The notes beneath the pieces are model-generated. The model was given only the letters and a program-made list of their open reading frames with translations. It was not told the DNA's origin and searched no databases. Of a stretch of 64,000 nt of DNA, positions 42,979 to 53,026 are shown in pieces. Where the stretch lies: assembly GCA_030680795.1 (NCBI GenBank), contig JAUXUL010000031.1, positions 1 to 64,000 on the forward strand, written 5' to 3'. Position 1 is the stretch's first letter. Every line of letters starts with the position of its first letter. Position numbers and translations under genes: made by a program. The DNA is from Anaerolineales bacterium. Its GTDB lineage: Bacteria > Chloroflexota > Anaerolineae > Anaerolineales > Villigracilaceae.

Positions 42979-45738
42979 TTACTTCTTCCACCACTTCTCC
43001 AACTCCATCACCACGAATACGATCACACCCGCTGCCGCGGCAATGGACAGGTCACAACCGCTGAGGGGCAAAACTTCAAAAAATTTAGCCAGGGCGGGAA
43101 TGTACATCACCAGCATTTGCATTACAACAACCAGCAATGCCATGCCTGCCAGCAATGGATTACTCAGTAGACCCATTTTGAATAACGAGTCTTTTGCCGA
43201 GCGTGAAGCCAAAGCCTGGAAGACCTGCATGAATGCAAGCGATGTGAAGATCATCGTCTGCCATTCGGGGCGCCCGGTAAAGAAATACCAGGAACCAAGT
43301 CCCAATGCGAGCGCGCCGATCAGTACGCCAACCCAAATGGTTTGAGCGCCTGCGCCGCGTGAGAACACACCTTCGGTGGGGGAGAATGGCTTGCGCTTCA
43401 TGGTGTCAGGTTCGGGATTTTCCATACCCATGCCCAGCCCAAGCAGACCGTCTGTTAATAAGTTAAGCCACAACAACTGTAATGGCAGCAGAGGCAATGG
43501 CTTTCCTAAAAATGGGGCGAGCAGCATTACCAATACCTTGCCGATGTTTCCAGCCACGCTGAAACGCACGAACTTGCGGATATTATCGTAGATCGTTCTG
43601 CCTTCCTGCACTGCCGCAACGATGGTGGCAAAGTTATCGTTGAGCAAAACCATGTCAGATGCCTCTTTCGACACATCCGTGCCAGTCAGTCCCATCGCCA
43701 CGCCGATATCCGCTTTGCGAAGCGCAGGCGCGTCATTTACGCCGTCGCCTGTCATCGCAACGATATGTCCCTTTGCCTGCAAGGCTTGCACGATCCTCAT
43801 CTTGTGTTCAGGAGCAACACGCGCAAACACATTGACCTCATCCACGACATTCTTTAATTCTTCAAAACTTAAATTCTCGATCTCAGTTCCGGTCAACGCT
43901 TTTATGCTTGAGACGGCGTCCTCGCCGCCGGGGACGGCGGCTGGAGCAGAAGAAACAATCCCCAACTGACGCGCGATCTCAATTGCAGTCAATGGATGGT
44001 CGCCTGTGATCATCACTGGTCGAATCCCTGCGGCGCGGCAGGTTGCCACCGCCTCTCTTACTTCCGAGCGTGGCGGGTCAATCATGCCGAACAAGCCAAC
44101 CAGGGTTAGATTCTGTTCAAGGTCTGTTTGAATGATTTGAGGGATGGAGTTAAGCAGGCGGAAGGCAACGCCGAGGACGCGCATGCCCTTTTTGGCGAGC
44201 CGCTCATTAGCCGCTTCGATTCTGGACCTCCAGCCTGCGTTCATTGGCAGGGACTTTCCCTCCATCCAAACATGGCTGGTGGTGTCGAGCAGTCCATCTA
44301 TACCACCCTTTGTGAAAGCAATGTATCGTTTGTCGCCGATCTCAAGCCCTGACAGCACAGTGGGATCATATTGACCAAGATGATGGACAGTGGTCATGCG
44401 TTTGCGTTTCGAGTCAAATGGAAGTTCTGCCGCGCGTGGAAAAGATGAATCGAGTGACGATTTCCAATAACCCATCTTCGCGGCGGCCACCACCAATGCG
44501 CCTTCGGTTGGGTCGCCAAGTGTGTGGAAGCGGTCATCGCCGGTGTCTATCAGCTTGGCGTCATTGCATAAGGCGCCGCCGATCGCTGCCAGCGAAAGAG
44601 ATGATTGGACTGGCGCACCCAGCCCCCGGGTAGTGTGAAGCGAACCGTCGCGTTCCATTGTTTCGGTTAGATTAATCGCATGTTCAGCTACATCCAGCAC
44701 TACGACGGTCATGCGGTTTTCAGTCAGCGTGCCTGTTTTATCGGAGCAGATGACGGTGACCGAGCCAAGCGTTTCAACAGCGGGCAGTGTGCGGATCAAT
44801 GCCTCGCGTTGCAGCATGCGTTGTGCGCCGAGCGCCAGCGTAATGGTAACGACGGCGGGAAGACCTTCCGGCACAATTGCAACGGCCACACTGACTGCCG
44901 TGAGCAGCATGTGACGAAGTTCGTCGCCGCGCATCATGCCAAGCAAGAGGATAAGCCCAGCAATGAAAACACCGATGATTGCCAGATTTTTTCCAAGCGC
45001 ATCCAACCTGCGTTGAAGCGGTGTTTGCTCCTGCTGCACTTGCTGGATCAATTCAGCGATCCTGCCAAGCTCGGTCTGCATACCTGTGGCAACCACAAGC
45101 GCGAGGCCGCGTCCCTGTGTGACAATGGTTCCCATGTAACTCATGTTGCGGCGATCACCCAATGGAAGAGCCTGTCGAAACCCTGTCGCAGGATCGCTCG
45201 AGAGCGCGGTGGTATGTTTTCCGATGGGTTCCGATTCACCTGTGAGTGCGGCTTCTTGAATTCTCAAATTTACCGCTTCAAGCAGGCGTAAATCTGCAGG
45301 GATCACATTGCCTGTTTCCAATTGAATGATATCGCCGGGCACAAGTTCGCGCGCGGGAAGTTCCTGCAATTTGCCGTCACGCAGCACGCGCACATTTGGC
45401 ACAGACATTTTCTTGAGCGCGGCAATGGCCTGCTCTGCGCGGTATTCCTGAATGAAACCCAAAAACGCGTAAAGCGCAACAATGGCAAGGATCGCAATTG
45501 TATTTTTTACGTCGCCGAGCAAACCCGCGACCACAGCCGCGCCAATCAGGATCAAAACCATCGTGGCAGTGATCTGCTCCCACAAAATCTGTAATGGGGT
45601 TCGTCCGCCGCGTTCGATGAGTTCATTCGGGCCGAATTGGGTTTTGCGTTCATTTACTTGCGCAAAGGTCAATCCCGTCTCAAGCGATGAAGAGAGTTCG
45701 TCCAGTGCAGGTTTTGTTTCGAGGGTATGCCAGTTCAT
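42979..45738 (-). CDS. P-type calcium-transporting ATPase (P2A type)
   Basis: 919 residues. Phosphorylation motif [13 protein letters not shown] near residue 332, actuator [11 protein letters not shown], nucleotide site, and hinge [21 protein letters not shown]4 has [13 protein letters not shown] (P-E-G-L-P) and M6 [14 protein letters not shown], the calcium-type coordination set, so the likely role is Ca2+ efflux. Mg2+ or Mn2+ is possible. The N-terminal cation ATPase domain ([20 protein letters not shown]) is present. Length is normal. Confidence 0.92.
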   Translation of the reverse strand: MNWHTLETKPALDELSSSLETGLTFAQVNERKTQFGPNELIERGGRTPLQILWEQITATMVLILIGAAVVAGLLGDVKNTIAILAIVALYAFLGFIQEYRAEQAIAALKKMSVPNVRVLRDGKLQELPARELVPGDIIQLETGNVIPADLRLLEAVNLRIQEAALTGESEPIGKHTTALSSDPATGFRQALPLGDRRNMSYMGTIVTQGRGLALVVATGMQTELGRIAELIQQVQQEQTPLQRRLDALGKNLAIIGVFIAGLILLLGMMRGDELRHMLLTAVSVAVAIVPEGLPAVVTITLALGAQRMLQREALIRTLPAVETLGSVTVICSDKTGTLTENRMTVVVLDVAEHAINLTETMERDGSLHTTRGLGAPVQSSLSLAAIGGALCNDAKLIDTGDDRFHTLGDPTEGALVVAAAKMGYWKSSLDSSFPRAAELPFDSKRKRMTTVHHLGQYDPTVLSGLEIGDKRYIAFTKGGIDGLLDTTSHVWMEGKSLPMNAGWRSRIEAANERLAKKGMRVLGVAFRLLNSIPQIIQTDLEQNLTLVGLFGMIDPPRSEVREAVATCRAAGIRPVMITGDHPLTAIEIARQLGIVSSAPAAVPGGEDAVSSIKALTGTEIENLSFEELKNVVDEVNVFARVAPEHKMRIVQALQAKGHIVAMTGDGVNDAPALRKADIGVAMGLTGTDVSKEASDMVLLNDNFATIVAAVQEGRTIYDNIRKFVRFSVAGNIGKVLVMLLAPFLGKPLPLLPLQLLWLNLLTDGLLGLGMGMENPEPDTMKRKPFSPTEGVFSRGAGAQTIWVGVLIGALALGLGSWYFFTGRPEWQTMIFTSLAFMQVFQALASRSAKDSLFKMGLLSNPLLAGMALLVVVMQMLVMYIPALAKFFEVLPLSGCDLSIAAAAGVIVFVVMELEKWWKK

Positions 45739-46211
45739 TTTTTCTCAATCTTAAAACCTGACAGGTCTTCGGGAAGCTCTGATCAGTTGTGATCAAAGTC
45801 CACGCATGGTTAAAGGTCAACCATGCTGCTTTTGGGACAGATCAGGTTTGGTTATTTACCTTATTCCATTTATGAGTCCATTGCAAAAACATTCTTTTTA
45901 CCGTGACACTTGCGCCTGCGCGCAATGCAGGTGAGAAGCGCAGGGCGCGAAGGAATTTTATTGACCGCGAAGAGAAACAAAAAAACTGGGAGATGTTCTT
46001 TAGATTCTTGAACTTTCCCTTGAAAATCTTCGTGGTCTTCGTCCCTTCGCGGTGAGAACAGGCGTTTTGCAGTAAAGTCATTTATACCACTTGCGATTGT
46101 TCTTCGCACGGTGCCCACCATTATTCATACCATGATTGGATTAAGCCTTCCCCCATTGAGGAGGGGCTGCCCCTCTCTTTTTGGACAGCCCCAGTTAATT
46201 GTTGTTTAGAT
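45739..46211. other. Gene-free gap of repeats upstream of the P-type ATPase
   Basis: Contains a pair AAACCTGA (45754-45761)/TCAGGTTT (45842-45849) enclosing a hairpin GCATGGTT-AAAGGTC-AACCATGC (about 45812-45834); a CACTTGC-type element (45904-45935, GACACTTGCGCCTGCGCGCA); a distant pair ACCGCGAAG/CTTCGCGGT (about 45971-46050); and a hairpin GGGGCTG...CAGCCCC near 46165-46191. No open frame with coding character is seen. Confidence 0.6.
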
Positions 46212-46589
46212 TTACTTATTCCTGCCCTTTAACTCATCACGCAGGATAAAGCCCATGACAACACTTACGAAACTGATCACCAAACTGCCGAGCAGTGCCT
46301 GCCAGAATCCATCCACAGTGAAGCCGATGCCAAACGATTGCCCAATCATACTGGTGAGCAAAAGCAAGACCGTGTTGATCAGGATGGTGAACAAACCCAG
46401 TGTCAGAATGATGAGCGGGCAGGTCAGGAATTTGAGTAGGGGGCGTACCAGCGCATTGAGCAAGCCAATGATGAGCGCCAGCCAAAGAATACCAGTCCAG
46501 GCGCCGTTGAATTGGATGCCCGGCACGATCAAGACTGCCACATATAATGCGACTGCATTGATTGCCCAGCGGATTAAGAATTTTGTCAT
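46212..46589 (-). CDS. Four-helix membrane protein, phage-holin superfamily IV (PF04020) type
   Basis: 125 residues with four hydrophobic segments. It begins FLIRWAINAVALYVAVLIVP and includes the family block GLLNALVRPLLKFLTCPLII and LGLFTILINTVLLLLTS, ending with charged DELKGRNK. Such proteins are common chromosomal membrane proteins of unknown role. The holin label is a family name, and no phage genes are nearby. AAAGGA precedes the ATG. Confidence 0.85.
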   Translation of the reverse strand: MTKFLIRWAINAVALYVAVLIVPGIQFNGAWTGILWLALIIGLLNALVRPLLKFLTCPLIILTLGLFTILINTVLLLLTSMIGQSFGIGFTVDGFWQALLGSLVISFVSVVMGFILRDELKGRNK

Positions 46590-46651
46590 TTGAATTCCTT
46601 TCTGTGTAGAGCGAGATAAATTTCGCGTTACATATGGATACGCAAAAATGA

Positions 46652-47626
46652 TTAAGAAGTTGCCTGCATCCAGACCAAAGTGCGGATGGGTTTGAAACCT
46701 GCGGCGCGGATGGCGTCGTCAAACTCGTTGACTGGGAATTCCAGCGTAATGTTTGGGTATAGATGAAATATCTCGCGCCGCGCCTGGATCAGCAATACCG
46801 TCAACGCTTCGGGGTCGCACCTTTCGCCTGCTGCAGCAAAAAGAGATTCGCCTCGCCCGTTGGGAATCCACGAGAGCGTGGCGTGAAGTTGATCCTTCCG
46901 CACCGCGGCCCATTGACGGACATTCATATCCACAAAAAGCAGAAATAACCAGTTCCATAAACCAGGCCGAAGGGAGTTAAAGTTCAAATTGCGGTGCCAG
47001 GCCAATTGGTCGGGGTAGAGGCGCGAAAGCCAGTTGAGTTGAGTCTGCCAAAAGCGTGGATGTCTGTTTGTGATGGCGATGTCCGTCTCCAGTCCTCGTA
47101 CATGACGGTCAGTGGCTGCCTGCCAGGAGGTGCGCCGCGCGCGTTCGGTAAATCCTAGTTTGGTGTAAAGATCAACCGCTTCGGGGTTGTCAGCGCGGAC
47201 GTGCAGCCAGATGTTATCTGCCTTTTTTTCGCGGGCATGTTGCATGGCGCGTTCGGTCAGGGCGCGGGCAATTCCCTTGCGGCGGTGTGACGGATGAACC
47301 CCGACATTGGCAATTAGATAAATGCGTCGCTGGTTGTGTCGAAATGGAACGAGACTGGCGTTGCCGATGATGTCTCCGTTTTCCTCCCAAATGTAGCCAG
47401 TCAGCGGAAGCGAGGTGGTTTCGGCGGCGCGGCTCGCCCATTTAACAAATGAGTTGTCACTGCCTGCCCGGCGCATCTCCTGTACATAGCGTTTGCCTTC
47501 ACTATCCATTGTGCCGGAGAAGCACAATTCAATCAGATCTGCCACGGCCGGCAGGTCTCGCACAATGCTGAGCGGGCGCAGGTTGGGGTGCACATCTGCG
47601 CGCACGGAGAGGGTGATGGAGGACAT
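46652..47626 (-). CDS. GNAT-family N-acetyltransferase
   Basis: 324 residues. One clear GNAT domain (residues 20-165) with the acetyl-CoA loop GVHPSHRRKGIARALTERAM and the ADNPEAVDLYTKLGFTERAR block. The C-terminal half (LSRLYPDQLAWHRNLNFNSL..., AALTVLL-type end) looks like a second, degenerate GNAT-like fold lacking the loop. Acceptor unknown. TATAAT on the - strand (47639-47634) lies 7 bases before the ATG, with no ribosome site. Confidence 0.85.
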   Translation of the reverse strand: MSSITLSVRADVHPNLRPLSIVRDLPAVADLIELCFSGTMDSEGKRYVQEMRRAGSDNSFVKWASRAAETTSLPLTGYIWEENGDIIGNASLVPFRHNQRRIYLIANVGVHPSHRRKGIARALTERAMQHAREKKADNIWLHVRADNPEAVDLYTKLGFTERARRTSWQAATDRHVRGLETDIAITNRHPRFWQTQLNWLSRLYPDQLAWHRNLNFNSLRPGLWNWLFLLFVDMNVRQWAAVRKDQLHATLSWIPNGRGESLFAAAGERCDPEALTVLLIQARREIFHLYPNITLEFPVNEFDDAIRAAGFKPIRTLVWMQATS

Positions 47627-48076
47627 TGGGGATATTATAGCCCCATGTTTACTCCTCGTCGCATAAATTTCTACAAGTTATCTCAATATGTCACCCTGAG
47701 CGGTAGTGAAAGGTCTCTACCCCAAAAATGCGAGACTCTTTGGTCGCGAAGAACGCTCCCTCAGAGCGACATAGTATTTTGAACAGGTGCGAAAATATAG
47801 GACGTGACACGGACTCCCCGTCAAAACGGGACACTGCCTGAGCGTAGTATAAACCCAATTTAGCGCGGTGGTGGAGCATGGCTTTTCGTTTCTCCCAAAA
47901 AATCTAACGCACTTCTTACGTCTCACATACAACCTGTAAATCTGACATTTGTTATAATGCCCCTATTGTTGGACGGTGGAGGGCGGACGATGGACGGCAG
48001 ACGGTAGACGGTGTAAACGGTCTATGGTCAATGGTCTATCGTCTATCATCATCGTCCCCAACGGAGGAACTACCCT
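47627..48076. other. Gap upstream of clpC: repeats and a -10 box
   Basis: Bases 47689-47772 form an element with ends ATGTCACCCTGAG and CTCAGAGCGACAT and internal GGTCTC/GAGACT. TATAAT at 47953-47958 is a probable -10 for clpC. Bases 47967-48055 are a word array (GGACGGTGGAGGGCGGACGA, then GTCTATGGTCAATGGTCTAT). The ribosome site GGAGG is at 48063-48067. No CtsR or CIRCE operator is recognised. Confidence 0.6.
47634..47639 (-). promoter_or_regulatory. -10 box adjacent to the acetyltransferase start
   Basis: TATAAT, 7 bases, ATG on the - strand. Predicts a leaderless transcript. Confidence 0.45.
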
Positions 48077-50551
48077 ATGATGAGATTTGACCGATTTACC
48101 GAAAGAGCGCAGGAGGCAGCGCAGCGTGCCGCCGAGATCATCCAGCGCTATGGACATAACCAGATTGATACCGAGCACATCCTGCTGGCTCTGATCGAAC
48201 AGCCCGGTGGTGTGATTCCCCAAATCCTTGAAAAATTGAACGTCAGCGCCGAGGCTCTCACTGAGCGGCTGGATGCCACTTTGCGCTCCAGCCCCAAGGC
48301 GAATATCTTTGGCGGCGGCGCAGGGCAGATCTTTATTACGCCGCGCGTCAAGCGCATCATTGATCTTGCAAATGAAGAAGCCAACCGACTCAAGGATGAA
48401 TATATTTCCACAGAGCATATCTTTCTTGCAATCCTGACTGAGCGCAACACACCCGCTGCCCGCATTTTGGAAAGCGCCGGGTTAACCCGTGACCGTGTCT
48501 ATGATTCGATTCAGGATTTGCGCGGCGGACAACGCGTCACAGACCCACAAGCCGAGACGAAATATCGCGCACTCGAAAAGTATTCGCGTGATCTTACCCA
48601 ATTGGCGCGCGAAGGCAAACTGGACCCGGTCATCGGCCGTGATAAAGAGATTCAACGGCTCATTCAAATCCTGTCACGCCGCACGAAGAACAATCCTGTG
48701 CTGATCGGTGAAGCCGGTGTCGGGAAGACTGCCATCGCCGAAGGTCTCGCGCAGAAGATTGCGACCAACGATGTGCCGGAGATATTAAGCGGCAAGCGCG
48801 TAGTGGCCTTGGATCTGGGCGCGATGATCGCAGGTTCGCGCTTCCGCGGCGAGTTTGAAGAGCGCCTCAAGGCTGTGATGGATGAGGTTCAACGCGCGAA
48901 AGGCGAAGTCATTTTAATGATTGACGAGTTGCACACGGTTGTCGGTGCGGGCGCGGCACAAGGCGCCATGGATGCCAGCAATATGCTCAAACCTGCATTG
49001 GCACGCGGTGAATTGCAATGCATTGGCGCGACCACTTTGGATGAATTCCATAAGCACATTGAAAAAGATGCCGCACTCGAAAGGCGTTTCGCTCCCATTT
49101 ATGTGGAAGAACCAAACGTGGAAGATACGATCAAGATGTTGCTTGGCTTACGTGATCGTTATGAGGCCCATCATAAAATCCACTTTACCGATGATGCGCT
49201 GGAGGCTGCGGCGCAACTGGCTGATCGTTACGTGACCGACCGTCACCTGCCGGATAAAGCCATTGATCTGATAGACGAAGCGGCCGCGAAAGTGCGTGTC
49301 GCGCTTTATTCCATGCCTCCCGATCTTAAGGGTATGAAAACAGATGTAGAGCGTTTACGTGCCGAAGAAGAGCAGGCTGGTTTGGAGCGTGATTACGAAC
49401 GCGCCGCCCAAAAGAAAGCCGAGCGTATACGGCTTGAATCTGAATACTCTGAAAAACGCGAAAAATGGGAAACCGAACATCAACTCGACGAAGTGGTGGA
49501 CGTGGATGACATTGCCTCGGTCGTGCATCAATGGACCGGCATTCCTGTTAGTCATATGCTCGAAGCTGAATCAGAGAAACTCCTGCACATGGAAGCGCGT
49601 CTGGGCGAGCGTATCATTGGTCAATCGGAAGCCATTCGTGCAGTTTCAGATGCCATTCGACGCGCGCGTTCCGGTTTGAAAGATCCTAGCCGCCCGATCG
49701 GTTCATTTATTTTCATCGGCCCATCCGGTATTGGTAAAACTGAAATGGCGAAAGCGCTGGCCTGGTTTATGTTCGATGATGAAGAAGCGCTTGTTCGGAT
49801 TGATATGTCTGAGTATCGTGAACAGCATACGGTCAGCCGTCTCTTTGGGGCGCCGCCCGGATATGTCGGTTATGAAGAAGGCGGCCAACTCACAGAAGCA
49901 GTTCGCAGGCGTCCGTATCGAGTCGTGCTCTTTGATGAGATCGAGAAGGCACATCCTGAAGTGTGGAATGCGCTGCTCCAAATTTTGGACGACGGCCGTC
50001 TGACGGATGGTCAGGGCAAAGTGGTGGACTTCCGCAACACGGTTCTGATCATGACCTCGAACCTGGGCACTGAATACGTGACCAAAGGCGGCACCTTAGG
50101 CTTCCTCACCCAAAAAGCGGATGATGACGAACGCGCCATGCACGATAAGATCGAGAAGGCTCTCAAGGGAGCTTTCCGCCCTGAGTTCCTCAACCGCGTG
50201 GACGAAACCATTATGTTCTCGCCGCTCTCTTTGGAGCAAATGGAAGAGATCGTGGTGTTACAGATGAAGGAAGTGCAGGATCGTTTGAACGATCATGACA
50301 TCACGGTCCAACTGTCGGATGCGGCCCGCCTTTGGCTTGCCAAAGAAGGCTATGATCCCGCCTTCGGCGCGCGTCCATTACGCAGGGCGATCCAGAAATA
50401 TGTCGAGAGTCCGCTTTCAGTGGAATTGCTCAGCGGAAAATTCAAGGATGGCGCGGTGGTGATACTGGATGTGGATGCGAAGGAAAACAAGATCATATTC
50501 AACACGGCGCCGGCGGTAACAAAGAAAACCAGGCAAAAGGTAGAAGCGTAA
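48077..50551 (+). CDS. clpC: ATP-dependent Clp protease ATP-binding subunit ClpC
   Basis: 824 residues. An Hsp100/AAA+ unfoldase that feeds proteins to ClpP. The N-terminal double Clp-N domain starts [23 protein letters not shown]-1 has Walker [14 protein letters not shown] near 211 and Walker [16 protein letters not shown] near 280. The short M-domain coiled coil ([20 protein letters not shown]) is typical of ClpC rather than ClpB. AAA-2 has Walker [15 protein letters not shown] near 547. TLGFLTQ near 673 is a candidate ClpP-docking loop. A second ATG follows at once (48080). clpP is not in the window. Confidence 0.95.
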   Translation: MMRFDRFTERAQEAAQRAAEIIQRYGHNQIDTEHILLALIEQPGGVIPQILEKLNVSAEALTERLDATLRSSPKANIFGGGAGQIFITPRVKRIIDLANEEANRLKDEYISTEHIFLAILTERNTPAARILESAGLTRDRVYDSIQDLRGGQRVTDPQAETKYRALEKYSRDLTQLAREGKLDPVIGRDKEIQRLIQILSRRTKNNPVLIGEAGVGKTAIAEGLAQKIATNDVPEILSGKRVVALDLGAMIAGSRFRGEFEERLKAVMDEVQRAKGEVILMIDELHTVVGAGAAQGAMDASNMLKPALARGELQCIGATTLDEFHKHIEKDAALERRFAPIYVEEPNVEDTIKMLLGLRDRYEAHHKIHFTDDALEAAAQLADRYVTDRHLPDKAIDLIDEAAAKVRVALYSMPPDLKGMKTDVERLRAEEEQAGLERDYERAAQKKAERIRLESEYSEKREKWETEHQLDEVVDVDDIASVVHQWTGIPVSHMLEAESEKLLHMEARLGERIIGQSEAIRAVSDAIRRARSGLKDPSRPIGSFIFIGPSGIGKTEMAKALAWFMFDDEEALVRIDMSEYREQHTVSRLFGAPPGYVGYEEGGQLTEAVRRRPYRVVLFDEIEKAHPEVWNALLQILDDGRLTDGQGKVVDFRNTVLIMTSNLGTEYVTKGGTLGFLTQKADDDERAMHDKIEKALKGAFRPEFLNRVDETIMFSPLSLEQMEEIVVLQMKEVQDRLNDHDITVQLSDAARLWLAKEGYDPAFGARPLRRAIQKYVESPLSVELLSGKFKDGAVVILDVDAKENKIIFNTAPAVTKKTRQKVEA

Positions 50552-50927
50552 GCATACTGAGTCTGTAAACAATTTAGCCACGGATTACACCGATTTTCAC
50601 GGATAAATTCAATAAATCCGTGTTCATTCGTGAACTCTGTGGCTAAAATATTAAGAACGCTTTTATAAAAACAAACTCAACTGCGAAAGACTAATCTCGG
50701 GGTGTGTCATGTTTTATTAAGTGACCTTACGCACCCAATTGTGATTCCCTGAGCGGAGCGAAGCGTCTCTACTGCTGAAATACGAGATGCTCACCGCACT
50801 GGCGCGCGGCGCAAGTGTCACTGCGCTCAGCATGACACTGCGTAAGGTGAGTTTTTATCTTAAATTTCCTAATCCATTTTTCAGTCACACACGGTATCAT
50901 CGGTAATCTTTTCAAACCAGAGAATAA
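50552..50927. other. Gap after clpC filled with repeats
   Basis: Bases 50577-50645 are an inverted array of GCCACGGATTACACC and CACGGATAAATTCAATAAAT with GTGAACTCTGTGGC at the end. Bases 50720-50840 are a composite: outer pair CTTACGCA/TGCGTAAG, an element with CCTGAGCGGAGCGAAGCGTC and GCGCTCAGCATGACA, and nested at 50792-50822 the CACCGCACTGGCGCGCGGCG element. No gene is supported. Confidence 0.65.
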
Positions 50928-52928
50928 ATGACGGAAAACAAATCAAGTACAGTTGCAATTGTGATCGGGATCGTTGCTTTATTGTGCTGTATCTGCGTGC
51001 TTGTTGCCGGGATAGCCGGCTATGGATATTACGCGTTCAAAAGGCAATCCCCAATATCAAGTTCCCCTGGAATAAACCCGAATAATGATATGCTCACGTC
51101 CGAACCTGAAATCATCCACCCGCCTGTGGACTCGCTTTCCAGCGAGACCCTGAAGAAATTACAGACCACCATTGTTCCGTCCAATGATCCCAGGCAGCTG
51201 GCTTGCCGTTTGGATGGCAAGTGCAATGTCCCTGAGGTCATGGCTACCTCCGCCGCACCGCGCGCGATCGGGGACAAGGATAACTTCTGGGTCTCAAACC
51301 TTGATACGATCACGAACACTGAAATTCAAGCCACCCTGCAATATGCCACCCCGCACGTTTATTTCTGGGTGCAGGATGGCGTTGAATACAATGACAGCGA
51401 AATGAAAGCATTGGTAGATGAATTTGAAAACAAGATCTACCCAACCAACCGCGAATTCTTTGGCAGTGAATGGTCGCCCGGTATTGACGGCGATGAGCAT
51501 ATCTACATCCTTTACTCCCGAGGACTTGGCTCCTCCATTGCAGGCTATTTCTCCTCCTCCGATTCTGTCCATCCGTTGGTGCAGGAATACTCCAATGCGC
51601 ATGAGATGTTCCTCTTCAATGCGGATAACACAGAGCTTGGCGATGAATTCACCTATGGCGTTCTGGCGCATGAATTCCAGCACATGATCCATTGGAAACT
51701 GGATGGCAACGAAACCTCCTGGTTGAATGAAGGTTCGTCCGAGCTGGCGGCATTTATCAATGGCTATGACCCCGGCGGTTTTGACTGGTTATACATCAAT
51801 GAACCGGACCTGCAATTGAACGACTGGCCCAATGACCAAAATGCAACCTCGCCGCATTACGGCGCGGGTTTCCTGTTCATGACCTACTTTTTAGACCGCT
51901 TCGGCGAAGATGCCACAAAATTACTGGTAAAAGACCCTGCCAATGGACTGGATAGTGTCGAGGATGTTTTACGTGAGATTAACGCCGCAAACCCAGCCAC
52001 AGGTCAGCCGATCAGCGCTGACGATTTTTTCATGGATTGGGCAGTCACTAATTTCGTGTTGGATAAATCCGTGGGCGACGGCCGTTATATCTACAATAAT
52101 TATCCCGCTGCGTATCGCGCCTCTGCTACCGAAACCATTAACAGTTGTCCGCAAGCGCCTGTTACACGCGATGTGCGTCAATACGGCGTGGATTACATTG
52201 CCATTGAGTGCGCAGGCGATTACACCCTTTCGTTTACCGGTTCCACCGTCACGGGTTTATTGCCTGTTGACCCATACTCCGGTGATTATGCCTTCTGGTC
52301 CAATAAAGGCGATGAATCAAACATGACCTTGACCCGTGAGTTTGATTTCACCGATGTAAGCGCACCCATTGAATTGTCCTATCAAACATGGTATGACATT
52401 GAAACAGATTGGGATTATGTTTATGTTGAGGCATCAGAGAACGGTGAAAACTGGCAGATCCTTACAACCCCATTAGGTACCGGCACAGATCCATCAGGCA
52501 ATTCGTATGGCTGGGGCTACACTGGTGAAACCAATGGTTGGATCGAAGAGCAGGTTGATCTTTCTGAATATGCAGGCAAAAAAGTTTTTGTCCGCTTTGA
52601 GTATCTTACCGATGCCGCTGTCAATGGGGAAGGCTTTTTGCTGGATGATGTCAAAGTGGAAGGGGCAGGCTACAGGTCCGATTTCGAAGCGGATGAGGGC
52701 GGCTGGCAGGCTGAGGGATTCGTGCGAGTCCAAAACGTTCTTCCCCAGACCTTTAGCCTGGCTCTCATCCTAACGAGTGATTCAAGCGTGACCATGATCC
52801 CGGTCAATGAAGACCAGATAGCGAAGGTACACCTTTCATTGAAGTCTGGCGAGAAGGCGTATTTGGTTGTTTCTGGCACAACCCGCTTTACACGCGAAGC
52901 GGCTGGGTATCAGATCGAAATTCGATAG
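50928..52928 (+). CDS. Secreted or membrane-anchored zinc metalloprotease (immune-inhibitor-A/M6-like)
   Basis: 666 residues. The N-terminal membrane helix (VAIVIGIVALLCCICVLVAG) is probably an anchor or signal. The zinc motif is LAHEFQHMIHW (HEXXH), with a downstream Glu in WLNEGSSELAAF, a gluzincin-like arrangement. After the catalytic domain comes a jelly-roll/MAM-like domain (SGDYAFWSNKGDESNMTLTR, WYDIETDWDYVYVEAS), as in immune inhibitor A peptidases, then a small beta-domain. It should degrade extracellular proteins. Assignment between M6 and M30 families is not certain. A strong terminator follows. Confidence 0.82.
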   Translation: MTENKSSTVAIVIGIVALLCCICVLVAGIAGYGYYAFKRQSPISSSPGINPNNDMLTSEPEIIHPPVDSLSSETLKKLQTTIVPSNDPRQLACRLDGKCNVPEVMATSAAPRAIGDKDNFWVSNLDTITNTEIQATLQYATPHVYFWVQDGVEYNDSEMKALVDEFENKIYPTNREFFGSEWSPGIDGDEHIYILYSRGLGSSIAGYFSSSDSVHPLVQEYSNAHEMFLFNADNTELGDEFTYGVLAHEFQHMIHWKLDGNETSWLNEGSSELAAFINGYDPGGFDWLYINEPDLQLNDWPNDQNATSPHYGAGFLFMTYFLDRFGEDATKLLVKDPANGLDSVEDVLREINAANPATGQPISADDFFMDWAVTNFVLDKSVGDGRYIYNNYPAAYRASATETINSCPQAPVTRDVRQYGVDYIAIECAGDYTLSFTGSTVTGLLPVDPYSGDYAFWSNKGDESNMTLTREFDFTDVSAPIELSYQTWYDIETDWDYVYVEASENGENWQILTTPLGTGTDPSGNSYGWGYTGETNGWIEEQVDLSEYAGKKVFVRFEYLTDAAVNGEGFLLDDVKVEGAGYRSDFEADEGGWQAEGFVRVQNVLPQTFSLALILTSDSSVTMIPVNEDQIAKVHLSLKSGEKAYLVVSGTTRFTREAAGYQIEIR

Positions 52929-52932
52929 AAAA

Positions 52933-52976
52933 TATAAGAACGTCCTGCAAGAAATTTGCGGGACGTTCTTATAAAA
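52933..52976 (+). terminator. Strong terminator after the metalloprotease gene
   Basis: TATAAGAACGTCC (52933-52945) pairs exactly with GGACGTTCTTATA (52961-52973), extended by TGCAA/TTGCG around loop GAAAT, with A/T-rich flanks on both sides. Confidence 0.85.
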
Positions 52977-53006
52977 ATTGAAAATACCAATTCAAGCTTC
53001 ATGACT

Positions 53007-53012
53007 TATAAT
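53007..53012 (+). promoter_or_regulatory. -10 box of the LacI-like sensor gene
   Basis: TATAAT ends 14 bases before the ATG at 53027. No ribosome site is seen. Confidence 0.4.
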
Positions 53013-53026
53013 CTCGGCATTACATC

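Noticed and set aside
44680-45291. A 203-codon open frame on the + strand across the P-type ATPase gene
   Set aside because: It is exactly antisense to a well-conserved ATPase domain, has no ribosome site and a composition rich in Cys/His as expected for a shadow frame.
46212-46589. Prophage, because of the holin-superfamily protein
   Set aside because: PF04020-type proteins are common chromosomal membrane proteins. No integrase, capsid or lysis genes are present.
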